Origin: an uncultured Lysobacteraceae bacterium
GTDB lineage: Bacteria > Pseudomonadota > Gammaproteobacteria > Xanthomonadales > Rhodanobacteraceae
Assembly: GCA_946480705.1 (NCBI GenBank)
Contig: CAMLLF010000187.1
Location: forward strand, 1 to 7,271
Direction of reading: 5' to 3'
Length of the DNA stretch: 7,271 nt
A program made the position numbers and the translations under genes. Positions 5,373-7,271 of this stretch are shown one piece after another; positions within the stretch are counted from its first letter, which is position 1; every line of letters begins with the position of its first letter. The notes beneath the pieces are model-generated. The model was not told where the DNA came from. It saw only the letters and a list, made by a program, of their open reading frames with translations, and did not search any database.

Positions 5373-7271
5373 ACGCGCCGCATTCCTGCTGTCACGGCGG
5401 CGCAGCGCACGCGCACGCTGCGGGTTCCGCGCTACGCGATCCGGTCTGCGGCATGACGGTCGCGCCGGATTCCCCGCACCACGCGCGGCATGACGGCGTC
5501 GATCACCGCTTCTGCTCGGCGCGCTGCCGCGAACGCTTCGTCGCCGATCCCGCGCGTTTTCTGTCGCCCGCGGCCGAGACGGCGGCGGTCGGGGCGGCTC
5601 CGGTCGATGGCGCAATGTATACCTGTCCCATGCACCCTGAAATCGCGCGGCCGGGGCCGGGCATCTGCCCGCTCTGCGGCATGGCGCTGGAGCCGGTGAT
5701 GCCGCAGGCCGACGCCGGCGAAGCGTCCGAAGAACTGGTCGATTTCCGCCGCCGTTTCCTGCGGACGCTGCCGCTGACGATCGCGGTATTCGTGCTGGCG
5801 ATGTCCGGCGACCGGCTGTTCGCGCTGCCGCACGCGATGCGCAATGCGATCGAGCTCGTGCTGAGCGCGCCGGTCGTGCTCTGGGCCGGCCTGCCGCTGC
5901 TCGCGCGCGGCGTGCAGTCGCTGCGCAATCGCCATCTGAACATGTGGACGCTGATCGGGATCGGCGTCGCCGCGGCGTTCGGCTACAGCGTCGTTGCCAC
6001 ACTCGTGCCGGGACTGTTCCCGGACGCGTTCCGCATGCACGGCCGCGTCGGCGTCTACTTCGAAGCCGCCGCGGTCATCGTGTCGCTGACCCTGCTGGGG
6101 CAGGTGCTCGAACTGCACGCGCGTTCGGCCACGTCCGTGGCGATCCGCGCGCTGCTCGGCCTCGCGCCGAAGACCGCGCGACGGCTGCGCGAGGACGGCG
6201 GCGAGGAAGACGTGCCGCTGGCCGACGTAGCGCCCGGCGACCGCCTGCGCGTGCGGCCCGGCGAGAAGATCCCGGTCGACGGCGAGGTGCTGGACGGACG
6301 TTCCGCCGTCGACGAATCGCTGCTGACCGGCGAATCGCTGCCGGTCGAGAAGGCGCCGGGACAGCGTGTGATCGGCGCATCGATGAACGGCAGCGGCAGC
6401 CTCGTCGTGCGCGCGACCCAGGTCGGCGCGGCCGGACTGCTCGCGCAGATCGTGAAGCTCGTCGCCGACGCGCAGCGTTCGCGCGCGCCGATGCAGCGGC
6501 TGGCCGATCGCGTCGCCGGCGTGTTCGTCGTCGGCGTGCTCGCGGTCGCGCTGCTGACTTTGCTGGGCTGGGGACTGCTCGGTCCCGACCCGGCCTGGAC
6601 CCACGCGATCGTCAACGCCGTCTCGGTGCTGATCATCGCGTGCCCCTGCGCGCTCGGCCTTGCGACACCGATGTCGATCATGGTCGCGACCGGCCGCGCC
6701 GCGCGCGCCGGCGTGCTGTTCCGCGATGCCGAGGCGCTGGAGCGGCTGCGCGAGGTCGACACGGTGGTGCTCGACAAGACCGGCACGCTGACCGAAGGCC
6801 GGCCGGTACTGCACGAGATCGTCGCGGCGCCCGGCATGTCGGACGACGATCTGCTGCGCCGCTCGGCGAGCCTCGAGCAGGCCAGCGAACATCCGCTCGG
6901 CATCGCGATCATCGCTGCGGCGCGCGAACGCGGCCTCGCGCTGTCGACGGTGACGACCTTCGACTCGATCGCGGGGCAGGGCATCGCCGGCGAGGTCGAC
7001 GGTGTGCGTCTCGCGCTCGGCAACGCGGCGCTGATGCAGTCGCTGGCCGTGGACCTCGCCGCGCTTTCCGGCATTGCCGAGCGGCTGCGCGCATCCGGCG
7101 CGAGCGTGCTGTTCGCGGCGATGGACGGTCGCGCGGCGGGCCTGATCGCCGTGGCCGACCCGGTGAAGCCGGGCACGGCCGCAGCCTTGCGCGCGCTGCG
7201 CGAAGCCGGACTCGCGATCGTCGTGGCGTCCGGCGACGCGCCCGCGACCGTGCGCGCCGTCGCCGCGCAGC
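5369..7271 (+). CDS. copA: P1B-type copper-translocating ATPase with YHS and HMBD domains (3' partial)
   Basis: An uninterrupted frame runs from GTG 5369 to the window edge, 634 codons. The enzyme uses ATP to export Cu(I), or a related soft metal such as Ag(I), across the inner membrane. Modules in order: a His/Cys-rich tip (5-17); a YHS/TRASH-like domain (DPVCGM 24-29, FCSARC 48-53); an HMBD zinc-finger-like motif (YTCPMHPEI 84-92, CPLCGM 100-105); and helices near 131-150, 160-179, 190-216 and 227-251. Next come the actuator domain with TGES (320-323), helices at 382-405 and 413-436 with the ion-channel motif C425-P-C427, the phosphorylation site D469 in DKTGT, and the nucleotide-domain His-Pro pair (H508). 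No GMxCxxC HMA domain is present; YHS and HMBD replace it. The hinge motif reads SGDA (621-624) where TGDN is usual. The last helices and the GDGxNDxP motif lie beyond the window. GTG 5369 overlaps the merR stop by 4 nt. Naming as copA is by family; silver or a broader range is possible. Confidence 0.95.
   Translation, partial: MNAPHSCCHGGAAHAHAAGSALRDPVCGMTVAPDSPHHARHDGVDHRFCSARCRERFVADPARFLSPAAETAAVGAAPVDGAMYTCPMHPEIARPGPGICPLCGMALEPVMPQADAGEASEELVDFRRRFLRTLPLTIAVFVLAMSGDRLFALPHAMRNAIELVLSAPVVLWAGLPLLARGVQSLRNRHLNMWTLIGIGVAAAFGYSVVATLVPGLFPDAFRMHGRVGVYFEAAAVIVSLTLLGQVLELHARSATSVAIRALLGLAPKTARRLREDGGEEDVPLADVAPGDRLRVRPGEKIPVDGEVLDGRSAVDESLLTGESLPVEKAPGQRVIGASMNGSGSLVVRATQVGAAGLLAQIVKLVADAQRSRAPMQRLADRVAGVFVVGVLAVALLTLLGWGLLGPDPAWTHAIVNAVSVLIIACPCALGLATPMSIMVATGRAARAGVLFRDAEALERLREVDTVVLDKTGTLTEGRPVLHEIVAAPGMSDDDLLRRSASLEQASEHPLGIAIIAAARERGLALSTVTTFDSIAGQGIAGEVDGVRLALGNAALMQSLAVDLAALSGIAERLRASGASVLFAAMDGRAAGLIAVADPVKPGTAAALRALREAGLAIVVASGDAPATVRAVAAQ

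Noticed and set aside
5432..6892. A 486-codon minus-strand frame opposite the copper ATPase
   Set aside because: It lies antisense to a gene with every P-type ATPase motif, has low-complexity Arg/Gln/His composition and shows no ribosome binding site.

Overview
The window is GC-rich throughout, with strong G/C preference at third codon positions and dense intergenic regulation. It looks like a chromosomal segment of a high-GC gammaproteobacterium. The Lysobacterales (Xanthomonadaceae/Lysobacter-like) are my best guess, because the metE-merR gap carries GGGAATGGGGAATCG-type inverted repeats that I associate with that order. This placement is inference. No phage, transposase, CRISPR or tRNA signal was seen.

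Layout. (1) 2-283: the 3' end of an unrecognised protein with a Glu/Pro-rich tail. (2) 315-1229: an exported M23-family (LytM-type) metallopeptidase. (3) 1236-1805, minus strand: a short TMEM165/GDT1 (UPF0016) membrane protein of the Mn2+-exporter type, converging on the peptidase with a 6-bp gap. (4) 1806-2495: a 690-bp non-coding block with two back-to-back riboswitches. A yybP-ykoY Mn2+ riboswitch is transcribed leftward into the GDT1-family gene. A cobalamin riboswitch is transcribed rightward into metE. Each has a plausible sigma70-type promoter whose predicted start falls at the first base of the aptamer. (5) 2496-4775: metE, the B12-independent methionine synthase, with all four zinc/catalytic residues. 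(6) 4785-4910: a roughly 125-bp imperfect inverted-repeat element. (7) 4921-7271: a metal-resistance operon. It has a MerR-type promoter with a 20-bp spacer and a perfect 16-bp palindrome, a CueR-like regulator, and a translationally coupled P1B-type copper ATPase with His/Cys-rich, YHS and HMBD N-terminal modules and no HMA domain. The ATPase runs off the window end.

How it works together. The middle of the window is a metal and cofactor homeostasis zone. Mn2+ should turn on the exporter through the first riboswitch. B12 should shut off metE through the second, consistent with a cell that also has B12-dependent MetH (not in this window). Copper or a related soft metal should activate the merR-ATPase operon by promoter untwisting. 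All parts belong to known families. I see no clearly undescribed system. The most unusual points are the divergent riboswitch pair, a near-repeat of an aptamer segment inside the metE leader, and the non-standard metal-selectivity position of the MerR regulator.
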